Numbered from the stretch's first letter, positions 25,852-35,748 are shown. The stretch is DNA of 64,000 bases from Paenarthrobacter nitroguajacolicus (GCF_029952445.1 NZ_JAQPPK010000022.1:1-64000), one strand, 5' to 3'. The notes: a model not told the origin generated them from the letters alone. Numbers and translations are program-made.

Positions 25852-28713
25852 ATGGCGACCCGTACTACCTCCACGCCACGAGGCAGCTCCAGCAATAAAT
25901 CCGGCGGCACAGGCCGGAGCGGAGCCGCATCCAAAACCAGCGCTGCAAGCAAAGCAAGCGCGGCAAGTAAAAGCGGACGGTCCAGCACTGCCCGCACCAG
26001 GCAAGCGGCCGCCGTTGAGCCCCAGGCTCCGTTACCGCTTCGCATGCTGTCCGGTGCCTGGCAGGGGATTGGGCACGTCGTTGGTGCCGGCGTCCGGCGC
26101 ATCGGCCACGACGTCAGTGACCTGGACCCCGCAGACCGCCGTGACGGTGCAGCACTGTTCAACCTGGTGCTCGGCATCGCGATAGCTACCTTCGCCTGGT
26201 GGGGTCTCACAGGTTGGCTTCCGGACATCGTCTACAGCGTGGTCAACGGGACCTTCGGGTGGATGTCCCTGATCCTGCCCTTCATGCTTTTTGTCTGCGC
26301 GTTCCGCTTGTTCCGGAAGCCCCAGGACGGCCGTGGCAACAACCGCGTGGGCATCGGCTTCATGATCATGACCCTGGCCGGTTCCGGCCTGGCCCAGGTG
26401 ATCGGCGGTATGCCCACGGTCGCAGATGGTTTCGACGGGCTGCGCCGGGCCGGCGGAATGCTGGGCTTCCTCGCCGCTGCACCGCTTGCCGCCATCCATG
26501 TGGCTGTTCCGGTCATCGTTTACAGCCTGTTGGCTTTCGTATCATTCCTGATCGTCACCGCCACTCCGTTCGGTGCGATTCCCGCCAGGATCCGGGGTGC
26601 CTACGAGCACCTCATGGGCGTGGACCTTATGGACGAAGCCGGCAAGGACGAACACGACCGCAGCTATCTGTATGGCGACGCCTCCGCGTCCGCGCCGAAA
26701 AAGAAGAAGCGCATGCGCCTCTTCGGCAAGGACGAAGAACCTGAAGCCGGCCTGGAGGGTTACGTCGGTGACGAGGCCTTTGAGCACGCAATTGTCGACG
26801 ACGACGAAACTCCCGCTGCGTCCGCACCCCGCGTTCCGCCGGGCGTCCGGCGCCCCACTCAGGCCGAAATAGCGGTGGAGAAGATCAAGGCAGCCCAAGG
26901 GCTGGCGGGAGCAAACCCCGGCATAGAGAACCCCACCGAAGCCATTCCCGTGCTGACCCCGGAGATGACCGCCCCTGTGGCGGCCCAGGTGCCGGCGCGG
27001 CCTGCGACGCCCCCGCCGCCACCCACGCCGATTCCGCAGCGCACCGAACAGTTGTCACTGGCCGGCGACGTTACCTACACCCTGCCTGCCTCCGACTACC
27101 TGACGCCGGGTTCCATCCCGAAGGAGCGCACGGAAGCCAATGACGCCGTCGTCGCCGCCTTGACGGACACTCTGACACAGTTCAACGTCGACGCGGCTGT
27201 CACCGGTTTCAGCCGTGGTCCGACGGTGACCCGCTACGAAATCGAGTTGTCTCCCGGCACCAAGGTGGAGCGCGTCACGGCCCTTTCCAAGAACATTTCC
27301 TACGCCGTGGCTTCAAGCGACGTCCGTATCCTGAGCCCCATCCCGGGCAAGTCGGCCATCGGCATCGAGATCCCGAACACCGACCGCGAGACGGTCTCAC
27401 TCGGCGATGTCCTCCGGAGCCAGAACGCCCGCCGGACGGACCACCCCATGGTCATGGGCGTTGGCAAGGATGTGGAGGGCGGCTACGTGGTGGCCAACCT
27501 CGCCAAGATGCCCCACCTTCTGGTTGCCGGTGCTACCGGTGCCGGTAAGTCGAGCTTCGTGAACTCCATGATCACCTCCATCCTCATGCGTGCCACGCCT
27601 GACGAGGTCCGCATGGTCATGGTGGACCCCAAACGCGTGGAACTGACGGCCTATGAGGGTGTCCCGCACCTCATCACACCCATCATCACCAACCCCAAGA
27701 AGGCAGCAGAGGCCCTCCAATGGGTGGTCCGGGAAATGGATGCCCGCTACGACGACCTCGCCAACTACGGCTACAAGCACATCGATGACTTCAACAAGGC
27801 GGTCCGGGCAGGAAAGGTAACTCCTCCCGTCGATTCCAAGCGGATCATCAAGGCCTACCCGTACCTGTTGGTGATCGTGGACGAACTCGCGGACCTCATG
27901 ATGGTGGCCCCGCGTGACGTCGAAGACTCGATTGTCCGCATCACGCAGCTCGCGCGTGCCGCCGGTATCCACCTGGTGCTCGCCACGCAGCGCCCGTCCG
28001 TGGACGTCGTCACTGGCCTCATTAAGGCCAACGTGCCCTCCCGCATGGCGTTCGCTACGTCATCGGTGACCGACTCCCGCGTTGTCCTTGACCAGCCCGG
28101 CGCTGAGAAGCTCATTGGCCAAGGTGACGCGCTGTTCCTGCCCATGGGTGCCTCCAAAGCGATGCGCGTCCAGGGCGCCTGGGTTACAGAGTCAGAGATC
28201 CACAAGGTGGTGGAACACGTCAAGGGACAGCTGCAGGCCGTCTACCGCGACGACGTCGCCGCCGAGGCTCCCAAGAAGCAGATCGACGACGACATCGGAG
28301 ACGACCTCGAGGTCCTGCTCCAGGCGACGGAACTGGTGGTCACCACGCAGTTCGGTTCGACGTCCATGCTCCAGCGCAAGCTCCGTGTTGGTTTTGCCAA
28401 GGCCGGGCGCCTCATGGACCTCTTGGAATCCCGCGGTGTGGTTGGTCCATCGGAAGGTTCCAAAGCCCGTGACGTCCTGGTGAAGCCGGATGACCTTGCT
28501 GCCGTTTTGGCTGCGATGAAGGGCCAGGAGTCGCCTGCGACCCCGGATGCCCACACGGCTGCCTTGAGCGAGAACGCAAACTCCAACATCGCCGTCGGCG
28601 GCTATGCGGAAGACCTGGTGCAGGCAGACCTGGACAACCGGACGCAGGCCATTGAGTACTTCGACGGCGCCGATGGTACCGATGGCGACGACGAGGGCGG
28701 CGAGGACGCCTGA
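25852..28713 (+). CDS. ftsK: DNA translocase FtsK/SpoIIIE
   Basis: FtsK pumps chromosomal DNA through the division septum. The 953-residue protein has a Ser/Lys-rich N-terminal tail, four transmembrane helices between about residues 100 and 240, a Pro/Ala/Glu linker, and the RecA-like motor with Walker A GATGAGKS at residues 560-567 and Walker B LLVIVDELADLMM. A C-terminal gamma (KOPS-recognition) winged helix (QFGSTSMLQRKLRVGFAKAGRLMD) ends the conserved part. The ATG at 25852 is favoured by the leaderless promoter; an in-frame ATG at 25789 would translate the palindrome. Confidence 0.96.
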   Translation: MATRTTSTPRGSSSNKSGGTGRSGAASKTSAASKASAASKSGRSSTARTRQAAAVEPQAPLPLRMLSGAWQGIGHVVGAGVRRIGHDVSDLDPADRRDGAALFNLVLGIAIATFAWWGLTGWLPDIVYSVVNGTFGWMSLILPFMLFVCAFRLFRKPQDGRGNNRVGIGFMIMTLAGSGLAQVIGGMPTVADGFDGLRRAGGMLGFLAAAPLAAIHVAVPVIVYSLLAFVSFLIVTATPFGAIPARIRGAYEHLMGVDLMDEAGKDEHDRSYLYGDASASAPKKKKRMRLFGKDEEPEAGLEGYVGDEAFEHAIVDDDETPAASAPRVPPGVRRPTQAEIAVEKIKAAQGLAGANPGIENPTEAIPVLTPEMTAPVAAQVPARPATPPPPPTPIPQRTEQLSLAGDVTYTLPASDYLTPGSIPKERTEANDAVVAALTDTLTQFNVDAAVTGFSRGPTVTRYEIELSPGTKVERVTALSKNISYAVASSDVRILSPIPGKSAIGIEIPNTDRETVSLGDVLRSQNARRTDHPMVMGVGKDVEGGYVVANLAKMPHLLVAGATGAGKSSFVNSMITSILMRATPDEVRMVMVDPKRVELTAYEGVPHLITPIITNPKKAAEALQWVVREMDARYDDLANYGYKHIDDFNKAVRAGKVTPPVDSKRIIKAYPYLLVIVDELADLMMVAPRDVEDSIVRITQLARAAGIHLVLATQRPSVDVVTGLIKANVPSRMAFATSSVTDSRVVLDQPGAEKLIGQGDALFLPMGASKAMRVQGAWVTESEIHKVVEHVKGQLQAVYRDDVAAEAPKKQIDDDIGDDLEVLLQATELVVTTQFGSTSMLQRKLRVGFAKAGRLMDLLESRGVVGPSEGSKARDVLVKPDDLAAVLAAMKGQESPATPDAHTAALSENANSNIAVGGYAEDLVQADLDNRTQAIEYFDGADGTDGDDEGGEDA

Positions 28714-28733
28714 TCACTCACCGGGCGCTGACC

Positions 28734-28792
28734 CCCGAAGACGGTGGCCCCAAGACGGCGGCTCCAAAGACGGTAGCCCCAAAGACGGTAGC
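28734..28792. repeat. Four tandem 14-15 bp repeats upstream of pgsA
   Basis: Units related to CCCAAAGACGGTAGC lie at 28734-28748, 28749-28762, 28763-28777 and 28778-28792. The last two are identical except for their first base. The final GTAGC of the last unit contributes the start of the pgsA -10 hexamer. Confidence 0.9.
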
Positions 28793-28794
28793 CT
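28789..28794 (+). promoter_or_regulatory. -10 hexamer of pgsA (leaderless)
   Basis: TAGCCT ends 6 bases before GTG 28801. The same hexamer occurs at the dapF promoter. The upstream promoter region is made of the 15-bp tandem repeats. Confidence 0.6.
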
Positions 28795-28800
28795 AGAGGG

Positions 28801-29403
28801 GTGACTACAGCCGAGGGTGATAACGCGACTTCCAGCAGTTCCGATGTCTGGAACCTGCCCAACATCCTCACGATGCTCCGCATCGTCCTGGTGCCCTTCT
28901 TCGTCTGGTTCTTAGTAGCGGATAACGGCGAGTTCGGGATCTGGCGGTGGGCTGCAGTAGTTGCCTTCGCTGTGGCCATCTATACGGACAAGCTCGACGG
29001 CGACATTGCCCGGGCGCGTGGCCTCATCACCAACTTCGGCAAGATTGCCGATCCCATCGCCGACAAGCTGCTCATCGGCTCAGCGCTGGTTCTGCTGTCC
29101 ATTCTGGGGGAGCTGCCGTGGTGGGTCACCATCCTCATCCTTGTCCGTGAGTGGGGCATCACCGCGCTGCGCTTCGTCGTAATCCGTTACGGCGTCATGC
29201 CTGCCTCGCGTGGCGGCAAACTCAAGACCGTGGTTCAAACCGTGGCAATTTTCCTTTACATCCTGCCTTTGAAAGCGATCGCCCCGTGGCTGGGCGATGT
29301 CGCGTTCTGGGTGATGATGGTTGCCCTTGCCATCACCTTGTGGACCGGCGTCGAATATGTCATCCAGGCCATGCGGCTGCGCGCTGCGGGACGTCGCGCG
29401 TGA
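28801..29403 (+). CDS. pgsA: CDP-diacylglycerol--glycerol-3-phosphate 3-phosphatidyltransferase
   Basis: PgsA makes phosphatidylglycerol phosphate at the cytoplasmic membrane. The 200-residue protein has the complete CDP-alcohol phosphotransferase motif (D-x2-D-G-x2-A-R-x8-G-x3-D-x3-D) in TDKLDGDIARARG...GKIADPIAD, and about six membrane helices. The protein starts at GTG 28801. Its stop codon TGA shares a base with the ATG of cinA. The order ftsK-pgsA-cinA-clgR is conserved in actinobacteria. Confidence 0.96.
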   Translation: MTTAEGDNATSSSSDVWNLPNILTMLRIVLVPFFVWFLVADNGEFGIWRWAAVVAFAVAIYTDKLDGDIARARGLITNFGKIADPIADKLLIGSALVLLSILGELPWWVTILILVREWGITALRFVVIRYGVMPASRGGKLKTVVQTVAIFLYILPLKAIAPWLGDVAFWVMMVALAITLWTGVEYVIQAMRLRAAGRRA

Positions 29404-29897
29404 TGGCCGGCGCTGCCGAAACAGCGACGACGGCGGTGGGAACCGCCGTCGGCAAGAACCTCACGGTGGCCACAGCCGAGTCCTTGACCGCAGGGCTGGT
29501 GGCGGCAACACTTGCCAACACTCCTGGCGCGTCCGCCATGCTGCAAGGCGGCGTCATTGCCTACCAGAACACGGTCAAGGTTGGCGTGCTGGGCGTCCCG
29601 GAAGAGCTCCTTGAGTCTGTGGGCTCGGTTGATGGAGGGGTCGCCGAGGCAATGGCCGACGGCGCGCGCCGGGCTTGTGCCGCCGACATCGGAATATCGA
29701 CAACGGGCGTCGCCGGACCTGATCCGCATGACGGCAAGGACGTAGGCACCGTGTTCGTTGGGGTGGCATCCGGGCAGGGTGTTGCCTCGTTCCAGTACAG
29801 CTTTTCCGGCGACCGGCAGTCCATCCGGGAACAGGCCTGCGAAGCGGCTTTGGCGCGTCTGCTTGCCGCGTTGGACGAGGTTGGTTACCGTTCGTAA
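29403..29897 (+). CDS. cinA: CinA-family nicotinamide-nucleotide amidohydrolase
   Basis: A 164-residue stand-alone CinA C-terminal domain (PncC type), which deamidates NMN to nicotinic acid mononucleotide. The signature TVATAESLTAGLVAATL and the later ISTTGVAGPDPHDGKDVGTVF are intact. It lacks the N-terminal COG1058 domain found in full-length CinA. The ATG overlaps the pgsA stop, so translation is coupled. Confidence 0.93.
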   Translation: MAGAAETATTAVGTAVGKNLTVATAESLTAGLVAATLANTPGASAMLQGGVIAYQNTVKVGVLGVPEELLESVGSVDGGVAEAMADGARRACAADIGISTTGVAGPDPHDGKDVGTVFVGVASGQGVASFQYSFSGDRQSIREQACEAALARLLAALDEVGYRS

Positions 29898-29966
29898 AGT
29901 AGTCGGGAACAAAAACTCATTGCCAATAGTTGTGTCATTGTGTCGCTTCGGAAGAGCCGGGGCGCC

Positions 29967-29972
29967 TAGGAT
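29967..29972 (+). promoter_or_regulatory. Tentative -10 of clgR
   Basis: TAGGAT lies about 155 bases upstream of the chosen clgR start. The stretch 29898-30127 also holds a short ATGT-A5-ACAT inverted repeat. No clear ClgR operator could be identified by eye. Confidence 0.3.
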
Positions 29973-30127
29973 GTAAAAACATACCCGGTCCGCCACCCAG
30001 CGAACCGGATCAACGAGGGAGCATGGCGATACAGATGGTAAAGCAGCCCGTATCCGTAAACGGCGTTGTCCGCTGGAAGGATGTGGGCTTGGCTAATCAG
30101 GCACAGAGCGAACAGAAGGAGCGCAAA

Positions 30128-30469
30128 ATGGTTGTACTACGCCACGAGATCGGTGATGTACTGCGCGATGTCCGCCAGCGTCAGGGCCGTACCCTCCGCG
30201 AGGTTTCGCACAGCGCCCGCGTCTCACTTGGCTACTTGAGCGAAGTGGAACGTGGCCAGAAGGAGGCTTCTTCCGAGCTCCTGTCTTCTATCTGCACAGC
30301 CCTGGATGTTCCGTTGTCCCACATGCTTCGCGAAGTCAGCGACCGCGTGGCCGTCGCAGAAGGTGTTGCTGTCCCGGACACCGTTCCGCAGGAATTTTCA
30401 CAGCGTTATGGCCGCGATCTGGACCTCACGGACGACTTCCCCCAGGGAATGCTCTCCGGAGCCCGGTAA
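30128..30469 (+). CDS. clgR: ClgR-type XRE-family transcriptional regulator
   Basis: A 113-residue protein with an N-terminal helix-turn-helix: [48 protein letters not shown], strongly similar to actinobacterial ClgR, the activator of clpP/clpC and other proteolysis genes. Start ATG 30128 has AAGGAG six bases upstream and gives the usual family N-terminus; an in-frame ATG at 30023 would add 35 residues. ClgR is itself a substrate of Clp proteolysis in relatives; the C-terminus here ends SGAR. A canonical terminator follows. Confidence 0.9.
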   Translation: MVVLRHEIGDVLRDVRQRQGRTLREVSHSARVSLGYLSEVERGQKEASSELLSSICTALDVPLSHMLREVSDRVAVAEGVAVPDTVPQEFSQRYGRDLDLTDDFPQGMLSGAR

Positions 30470-30490
30470 ACGGCCTCCAAGTGCCATTAG

Positions 30491-30523
30491 AAAGGTCCCC
30501 AGCCTCAGGCTGGGGACCTTTTT
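30491..30523 (+). terminator. Intrinsic terminator after clgR
   Basis: AAAGGTCCCCAGCC (30491-30504), a short TCA loop and GGCTGGGGACCTTT followed by T residues. The A/T flanks suit bidirectional use; on the other strand it would lie just past the end of marR. Confidence 0.95.
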
Positions 30524-30559
30524 GCTTCCGGTGATCGTCCAGGTGTCCCGGGCGCCCGG

Positions 30560-31108
30560 TCACGTGCCCGTCGGGGTATCCGCTGCCTCGATTCCTGCTT
30601 CCTTGGGGCCGAGGTCTTTGAGCACGCCGTCACCGTAGATGGCATTCAGGCGTCCCATGTAGTCAGCCAACGTCTGGACATCCTCGAGGGGCCACTCGCC
30701 GAGCCGCTCGCGAAAAACCTGGCGCCGGGCATCCTGGACCAGATGCATCTTTTCCTCGCCCTTTTCCGTCAGGCGGATGGACTGGGCGCGGCCGTCCTGC
30801 GGATCAGCCTCCTTGTAGACCAGGCCGATGCTTTCCAGGAACGCGATCTGGCGGCTTACGGAAGGCTTGCCCACGCCAATGCAGGTGGCCAGGTCCGTCA
30901 GCCGGATGGGGCCTTCCCGGCGGATGACCGTGAGAAGGCCATAGGCTGCCGGTTCCATGTCCGGGTGGACCTGGCGGGATAACTGGTGGGAGATCGAACG
31001 GGCGCGGCGCCAGAGCAGGCTCAGCTGGTGTTCCACCTGCTGGAGGGCGTCGTCGACGTCGTCGCCCGGAACGGCCGCACCTGGCGCGCTCTGGAGAGGA
31101 TTGCTCAT
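30560..31108 (-). CDS. MarR-family transcriptional regulator
   Basis: A 182-residue winged-helix protein. Core motifs are SISHQLSRQVHPDMEPAAYGLL, the recognition helix GVGKPSVSRQIAFLESIGLV and the wing KEADPQDGRAQSIRLTEKG. MSNPLQS at 31108 is taken as the start because TAGAAT ends 7 bases before it; upstream in-frame ATGs have no support. The gene is divergent from the DUF3046 gene; its ligand and targets are unknown. The C-terminus is Ala/Glu/Thr-rich. Confidence 0.88.
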   Translation of the reverse strand: MSNPLQSAPGAAVPGDDVDDALQQVEHQLSLLWRRARSISHQLSRQVHPDMEPAAYGLLTVIRREGPIRLTDLATCIGVGKPSVSRQIAFLESIGLVYKEADPQDGRAQSIRLTEKGEEKMHLVQDARRQVFRERLGEWPLEDVQTLADYMGRLNAIYGDGVLKDLGPKEAGIEAADTPTGT

Positions 31109-31115
31109 GGCAACC

Positions 31116-31121
31116 ATTCTA
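31116..31121 (-). promoter_or_regulatory. -10 hexamer of the marR gene (leaderless)
   Basis: Read on the minus strand, TAGAAT is followed by 7 bases and ATG at 31108. The adjacent CATGGCCATG palindrome (31127-31136) could be an autoregulatory operator, which is speculative. Confidence 0.55.
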
Positions 31122-31149
31122 GAGTCCATGGCCATGAGAGACTCTATCC

Positions 31150-31374
31150 GTGAGGGCAAGTGACTTTTGGCGATTGATGGACGACGAATTCGGGGCAGGC
31201 TACTCCCGAGTCCTGGCCAACTCGCTGGTACTCGCCGGCGTGGGTGGCCGGACGGCCGTGGAAGCCCTGGCCGCTGGATACCATCCCCGCGAGGTATGGT
31301 TGGCCGTCTGCGAAGTCCAGGACGTTCCTCCCGAGCGAAGGCTGGGACGGGACATCAAGCCCGCCGCGAACTGA
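31150..31374 (+). CDS. DUF3046 family protein
   Basis: A 74-residue protein matching the actinobacterial DUF3046 family, which is regularly found just upstream of recA. The N-terminus RASDFWRLMDDEFGAGYSRV and the VWLAVCEVQDVPPERRLGRD end are characteristic. GTG 31150 gives the family N-terminus. No function is known. It is divergent from marR and separated from recA by about 300 bases containing the recA promoter. Confidence 0.88.
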   Translation: MRASDFWRLMDDEFGAGYSRVLANSLVLAGVGGRTAVEALAAGYHPREVWLAVCEVQDVPPERRLGRDIKPAAN

Positions 31375-31381
31375 GCGGGCC

Positions 31382-31411
31382 TCCAGCTGGGATGGATCCA
31401 GCTGGGATGGA
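31382..31411. repeat. Tandem 15-bp duplication upstream of recA
   Basis: TCCAGCTGGGATGGA occurs twice in direct succession (31382-31396 and 31397-31411), just after the DUF3046 stop. The rest of the 31375-31678 gap contains the recA SOS promoter. Confidence 0.9.
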
Positions 31412-31472
31412 CCGGGCGGGAGTGCGTCCGGCAGGAATGTGTCCTGCGGCGGGGACACGCCGCACCGTTTGT

Positions 31473-31488
31473 TCGAATATCTGTTCGG
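31473..31488 (+). promoter_or_regulatory. LexA box of recA
   Basis: TCGAATATCTGTTCGG matches the actinobacterial SOS box TCGAAC-N4-GTTCGA at 10 of 12 conserved positions. It overlaps the expected -35 region of the recA promoter. Confidence 0.9.
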
Positions 31489-31495
31489 ATGGGGA

Positions 31496-31501
31496 TATGC
31501 T
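31496..31501 (+). promoter_or_regulatory. -10 hexamer of recA
   Basis: TATGCT lies 7 bases after the LexA box. The resulting leader of about 170 bases ends in an AGAGGTG ribosome-binding site before ATG 31679. Confidence 0.6.
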
Positions 31502-31678
31502 CCTTTGAGAGGAAAATTGATCCCGTAGGACGCATTCCAACAGCTTCCGGCAGCCAGGTTATCCACATAGCCGAAAGTCGGCATCTAAAAATGTCAGGCC
31601 GCCGTAATAGCGTCTGAGGTGACAGGAAAGCGGCCTATCGGGCCACTCCACAGCGAGAAAGCATCAGAGGTGTGAACC

Positions 31679-32719
31679 ATGGCGGCAACCCCGGATCGTG
31701 AGAAGGCGCTCGAAGCAGCGCTTGCCCAGATCGACAAGCAGTTCGGCAAAGGCTCCATCATGCGCCTGGGTGATGACACCCGCGCACCCATCGAAGTCAT
31801 TCCCACCGGTTCCATTGCGTTGGACGTGGCCCTTGGCATTGGCGGCCTGCCCCGCGGCCGCGTCGTGGAAATCTACGGTCCGGAGTCGTCGGGTAAGACC
31901 ACCGTTGCGCTGCACGCCGTAGCCAACGCACAGCGGGCCGGCGGCATCGCTGCATTCATTGACGCCGAGCACGCGCTCGACCCCGACTACGCAGCCAAGC
32001 TGGGCGTGGACACCGATGCCCTCCTCGTTTCCCAGCCGGACACGGGCGAGCAAGCCTTGGAAATCATGGACATGCTGGTGGGCTCCGGCTCCCTGGACAT
32101 CATCGTCATCGACTCCGTGGCCGCTTTGGTTCCCCGTGCGGAAATTGAAGGCGAGATGGGCGACTCCCACGTTGGCCTCCAGGCCCGTCTCATGAGCCAG
32201 GCGCTGCGTAAGATCACCGGTCGATTGAGCCAGACCAAGACCACCGCGATCTTCATCAACCAGTTGCGTGAGAAGATCGGCGTTTTCTTCGGATCGCCGG
32301 AAACCACCACCGGTGGTAAGGCGCTGAAGTTCTACGCTTCAGTCCGCATCGACGTTCGCCGTATCCAGACCCTGAAAGAGGGCGCGGACTCCGTTGGTAA
32401 CCGCACCAAGGCCAAGATCGTCAAGAACAAGATGGCTCCGCCGTTCAAGATCGCTGAGTTCGACATCATCTATGGCCAGGGCATCTCCCGTGAGGGCGGC
32501 ATCATCGACATGGGCGTTGAGCACGGCATCATCAAGAAGTCGGGTTCATGGTTCACGTACGACGGCGACCAGCTTGGCCAAGGTATGGAAAACTCCAGGC
32601 GATTCCTGCGGGACAACCCTGAGCTGGCCCAGGAACTGGAGCGCCTGATCAAGGAGAAGCTTGGCGTGGGCGTCAAGCCGGAGGAAGACTCCCCGAAGCT
32701 GAAGGCCGTTGACGGCTAG
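31679..32719 (+). CDS. recA: Recombinase A
   Basis: RecA forms the strand-exchange filament on single-stranded DNA and activates LexA self-cleavage. The 346-residue product has Walker A GPESSGKT at residues 67-74, Walker [12 protein letters not shown], the L2 region around [22 protein letters not shown], and the polymerisation N-terminus. The C-terminus ends in an acidic tail. Transcription is SOS-controlled (box at 31473). The recX start overlaps its stop codon by 11 bases. Confidence 0.99.
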   Translation: MAATPDREKALEAALAQIDKQFGKGSIMRLGDDTRAPIEVIPTGSIALDVALGIGGLPRGRVVEIYGPESSGKTTVALHAVANAQRAGGIAAFIDAEHALDPDYAAKLGVDTDALLVSQPDTGEQALEIMDMLVGSGSLDIIVIDSVAALVPRAEIEGEMGDSHVGLQARLMSQALRKITGRLSQTKTTAIFINQLREKIGVFFGSPETTTGGKALKFYASVRIDVRRIQTLKEGADSVGNRTKAKIVKNKMAPPFKIAEFDIIYGQGISREGGIIDMGVEHGIIKKSGSWFTYDGDQLGQGMENSRRFLRDNPELAQELERLIKEKLGVGVKPEEDSPKLKAVDG

Positions 32720-33251
32720 TACAGGGCCGGACCCGGAATCTGCCGTAGCTGCAGATTCCGAGCCCGACCCCGAATCCGTGGCGCGTGCCATCGTCCTTCG
32801 CCAGTTGACGATGGCGCCACGGAGCCGGCTGCAGCTGTCCCGCAAACTGGCGGAGCGGAACGTTCCCGAGGACGTCGCGGAAGCTGTACTGGACCGCTTC
32901 GAGGAAGTTCAGCTGATTGATGACGCTGAATTCGCCAGGATGTGGGTTCGCAGCCGTTCCCAGAGCAAGAAGCTGGCCAAAGGTGCACTGCGTCGCGAAC
33001 TGGCGGACAAGGGCATTGTTCTTGAGACGGCCGAGGATGCACTGTCGCAGCTTAGTGATCAGGATGAAGAGTCAGCCGCGCGGGACCTTGTGCAGCGTAA
33101 GCTTCGTCCGGGCATGAACCTCTCGGATCGTTCTGAGCGTGAGAAGTACACGCGCAGGTTCGCGTCCATGTTGGCGCGGAAGGGCTACGCGCCCTCCGTG
33201 GCCTTCAGGATCGTCGGTGAGGTGTTGGCAGAAGCCGGTACCCTTGAGTAG
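32709..33251 (+). CDS. recX: Regulatory protein RecX
   Basis: RecX caps RecA filaments and inhibits RecA activity. The 180-residue protein has three helical repeat units: [44 protein letters not shown] with the conserved DDAxFA, and [19 protein letters not shown]. The start is a TTG at 32709 within the end of recA, so translation is coupled and the product is probably made at a low level. The stop shares one base with the miaB start. Confidence 0.93.
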   Translation: MTASTGPDPESAVAADSEPDPESVARAIVLRQLTMAPRSRLQLSRKLAERNVPEDVAEAVLDRFEEVQLIDDAEFARMWVRSRSQSKKLAKGALRRELADKGIVLETAEDALSQLSDQDEESAARDLVQRKLRPGMNLSDRSEREKYTRRFASMLARKGYAPSVAFRIVGEVLAEAGTLE

Positions 33252-34780
33252 TGAGTTTGACCATTCCTTCCCCCACAGCCGCCACCAGCCCTTCGGCTCA
33301 GCCCCGCACCTACCAGGTCCGGACTTTCGGCTGCCAGATGAACGTCCATGATTCAGAGCGCATGGCGGGCCTCCTGGAGGACGCCGGCTATGTGCCCGCC
33401 GAAGGCGACGTCGCCGACGTCGTCGTCTTCAACACGTGCGCCGTGCGGGAGAATGCGGACAACAAGCTTTACGGAAACCTTGGCCAACTGCGCCAGGTGA
33501 AAGAGGCCAACCCCGGCATGCAGATTGCCGTTGGCGGATGCCTGGCTCAAAAGGACCGCGAAACCATTGTCCGCAAGGCGCCGTGGGTAGACGCTGTCTT
33601 TGGCACGCACAACGTCGGAGCCCTGCCGGCACTCCTCAAACGCGCCCGGCACAACAATGAGGCCCAACTCGAGATTCTGGAGTCCCTGGACGTCTTCCCA
33701 TCCACCCTCCCGACCAAGCGCGATTCCGTGTACTCGGGATGGGTCTCCATCTCAGTGGGATGCAACAACACCTGCACGTTCTGCATTGTTCCCTCGCTGC
33801 GCGGCAAGGAGAAGGACCGGCGCCCCGGTGAGATCCTGGCCGAAATCCAAGCGCTGGTTGATGACGGCGTAGTGGAAGTCACCTTGCTCGGGCAAAATGT
33901 GAACTCGTACGGGGTGGAATTTGGAGATCGCCAGGCCTTCTCCAAGCTGCTGCGTGCCTGCGGTGACATTGAGGGACTCGAACGCGTACGTTTTACCAGC
34001 CCCCATCCTGCCGCGTTCACCGATGACGTCATCGACGCCATGGCTGAAACCCATAACGTAATGCCTCAGCTCCACATGCCGTTGCAATCGGGATCCGACA
34101 AAGTCCTTAAGGATATGCGTCGCTCGTACCGTTCCAACCGCTTCCTGGGCATCCTCGACAAGGTGCGGGAGAGCATTCCGCACGCTGCCATCACCACGGA
34201 CATCATCGTGGGCTTCCCGGGTGAGACCGAGGAGGATTTCCAGGCGACGTTGGACGTCGTGGAGAAGTCGCGGTTTTCCTCGGCCTTCACGTTCCAGTAC
34301 TCCAAGCGTCCGGGAACCCCAGCCGCCGACTTGCCGGAGCAGCTGCCGAAAGCTGTGGTCCAGGAGCGCTTTGAGCGGCTCACGGCCCTGCAGGATCGCA
34401 TCGCGGCAGAGGAAAATGCCGCGCAGCTTGGCCGCAAGGTCGAGGTCCTCGTGACTGCCCAGGCAGGGAGGAAGGCCGATGAAACCCACCGGCTTTCGGG
34501 GCGCTCAAAGGACCAGAGGCTTGTGCATTTCTCCGTTCCTGCCGGGGCTGAAACTCCGCGCCCCGGCGATTTCGTCACGGTGACCATCACTGAGGCTGCG
34601 GCTTTCCACTTGGTGGCTGACCCCGGCACAACCAGTGATTATGTGGTTCGCCGTTCGCGGGCGGGTGATGCGTGGGACCGCTCGCAGGCAGATTCCTGCG
34701 GAGTCCCAGGACCCGGCCCGGCGAACAGCAAGACTGGCGTTTCGTTGGGCATGCCGGCATTGCCGGTCCGCCGCGCGTAG
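33251..34780 (+). CDS. miaB: tRNA-2-methylthio-N6-dimethylallyladenosine synthase
   Basis: MiaB adds the methylthio group at position 37 of tRNAs that have i6A37, the product of MiaA encoded next. The 509-residue protein has the N-terminal UPF0004 cluster-binding domain ([27 protein letters not shown]), the radical SAM motif C171-x3-C175-x2-C178 ([11 protein letters not shown]), and a C-terminal TRAM domain (about residues 385-455). A Gly/Pro-rich tail of about 45 residues follows TRAM. GTG 33251 overlaps the recX stop by one base. Confidence 0.97.
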   Translation: MSLTIPSPTAATSPSAQPRTYQVRTFGCQMNVHDSERMAGLLEDAGYVPAEGDVADVVVFNTCAVRENADNKLYGNLGQLRQVKEANPGMQIAVGGCLAQKDRETIVRKAPWVDAVFGTHNVGALPALLKRARHNNEAQLEILESLDVFPSTLPTKRDSVYSGWVSISVGCNNTCTFCIVPSLRGKEKDRRPGEILAEIQALVDDGVVEVTLLGQNVNSYGVEFGDRQAFSKLLRACGDIEGLERVRFTSPHPAAFTDDVIDAMAETHNVMPQLHMPLQSGSDKVLKDMRRSYRSNRFLGILDKVRESIPHAAITTDIIVGFPGETEEDFQATLDVVEKSRFSSAFTFQYSKRPGTPAADLPEQLPKAVVQERFERLTALQDRIAAEENAAQLGRKVEVLVTAQAGRKADETHRLSGRSKDQRLVHFSVPAGAETPRPGDFVTVTITEAAAFHLVADPGTTSDYVVRRSRAGDAWDRSQADSCGVPGPGPANSKTGVSLGMPALPVRRA

Positions 34781-34796
34781 CCCCGTCATCGCACAC

Positions 34797-35714
34797 ATGT
34801 CGAATTCCCATCCGGCACCGCCAGTCATTGCGGTGGTTGGGCCCACTGGTTCCGGCAAGTCGGATCTGGGCGTCAACCTTGCCTTGGCTCTTGGCGGGGA
34901 AGTCATCAATGCCGATGCGCTGCAGTTCTACCGCGGCATGGACATTGGGACTGCCAAGATCAGCTTGGAGGAGCGCAAAGGCGTTCCCCATCACCTCCTG
35001 GACACCCTGGACGTCACGCAGGAAGCAAGCGTGGCCGACTTCCAGGCCGAATGCCGTGCGGCCATCGAGGACGTCCACTCGCGGGGCAAGCGTGCCATCG
35101 TGGTAGGTGGATCCGGCTTGTATGTGCGCGCAGCCCTTGATGTCCTGGAGTTTCCGGGCACAGACCCCGGTTTGCGCCAGGAGCTCGAGGACGAATACGA
35201 GGCCAAGGGGCTGGCTCCGCTCCGGGCCCGCCTGGAACTGGTGGATCCAGTGTCGGCAGCCCGTCTCGGCGATGCCCGGCGGGTGATCAGGGCACTGGAG
35301 GTTCACGGACTGACAAGTCGCCCTTTCAGCTCCTTCATGCCCCAACGTGAGTACCACCAACCCGCAGTTCAGATCGGCTTGTCCGTGGATCGTGAAGAAC
35401 TCAGGGAACGCCTCGGGCAACGGGTGCACCGCATGGTCGAGGCCGGGCTGGCCGAAGAGGTCCAGCGGCTCGACGCCCAGGGGCTGCGACACGGGAAAAC
35501 GGCGTCGCGGGCTTTGGGATACGCCCAGTTCCTCAGGGTCCTGGATGGTGACATGGAGGTGTCCGCGGCCGCTGAGGAAACCATCGTGGCCACAAGGCAG
35601 TTCGCCCGCCGCCAGCTCACCTGGTTCCGCGCTGATCCCCGGATTTCCTGGCTGGACTGGAAGGACCCGGACTTGGTGTCCAAGGCTGTCGCAGTAGTCG
35701 GCGCGCAGGAGTAG
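34797..35714 (+). CDS. miaA: tRNA dimethylallyltransferase
   Basis: MiaA transfers the isopentenyl group to A37 of tRNAs reading UNN codons, providing the substrate for MiaB. The 305-residue protein has the P-loop [35 protein letters not shown] and the RRVIRALEV segment. ATG 34797 gives the family N-terminus but lacks a clear ribosome-binding site. It follows miaB by 16 bases and is probably cotranscribed with it. Confidence 0.96.
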   Translation: MSNSHPAPPVIAVVGPTGSGKSDLGVNLALALGGEVINADALQFYRGMDIGTAKISLEERKGVPHHLLDTLDVTQEASVADFQAECRAAIEDVHSRGKRAIVVGGSGLYVRAALDVLEFPGTDPGLRQELEDEYEAKGLAPLRARLELVDPVSAARLGDARRVIRALEVHGLTSRPFSSFMPQREYHQPAVQIGLSVDREELRERLGQRVHRMVEAGLAEEVQRLDAQGLRHGKTASRALGYAQFLRVLDGDMEVSAAAEETIVATRQFARRQLTWFRADPRISWLDWKDPDLVSKAVAVVGAQE

Positions 35715-35748
35715 CTCGGGCAATTTCGGGCCGAACACACGTGGAAGG

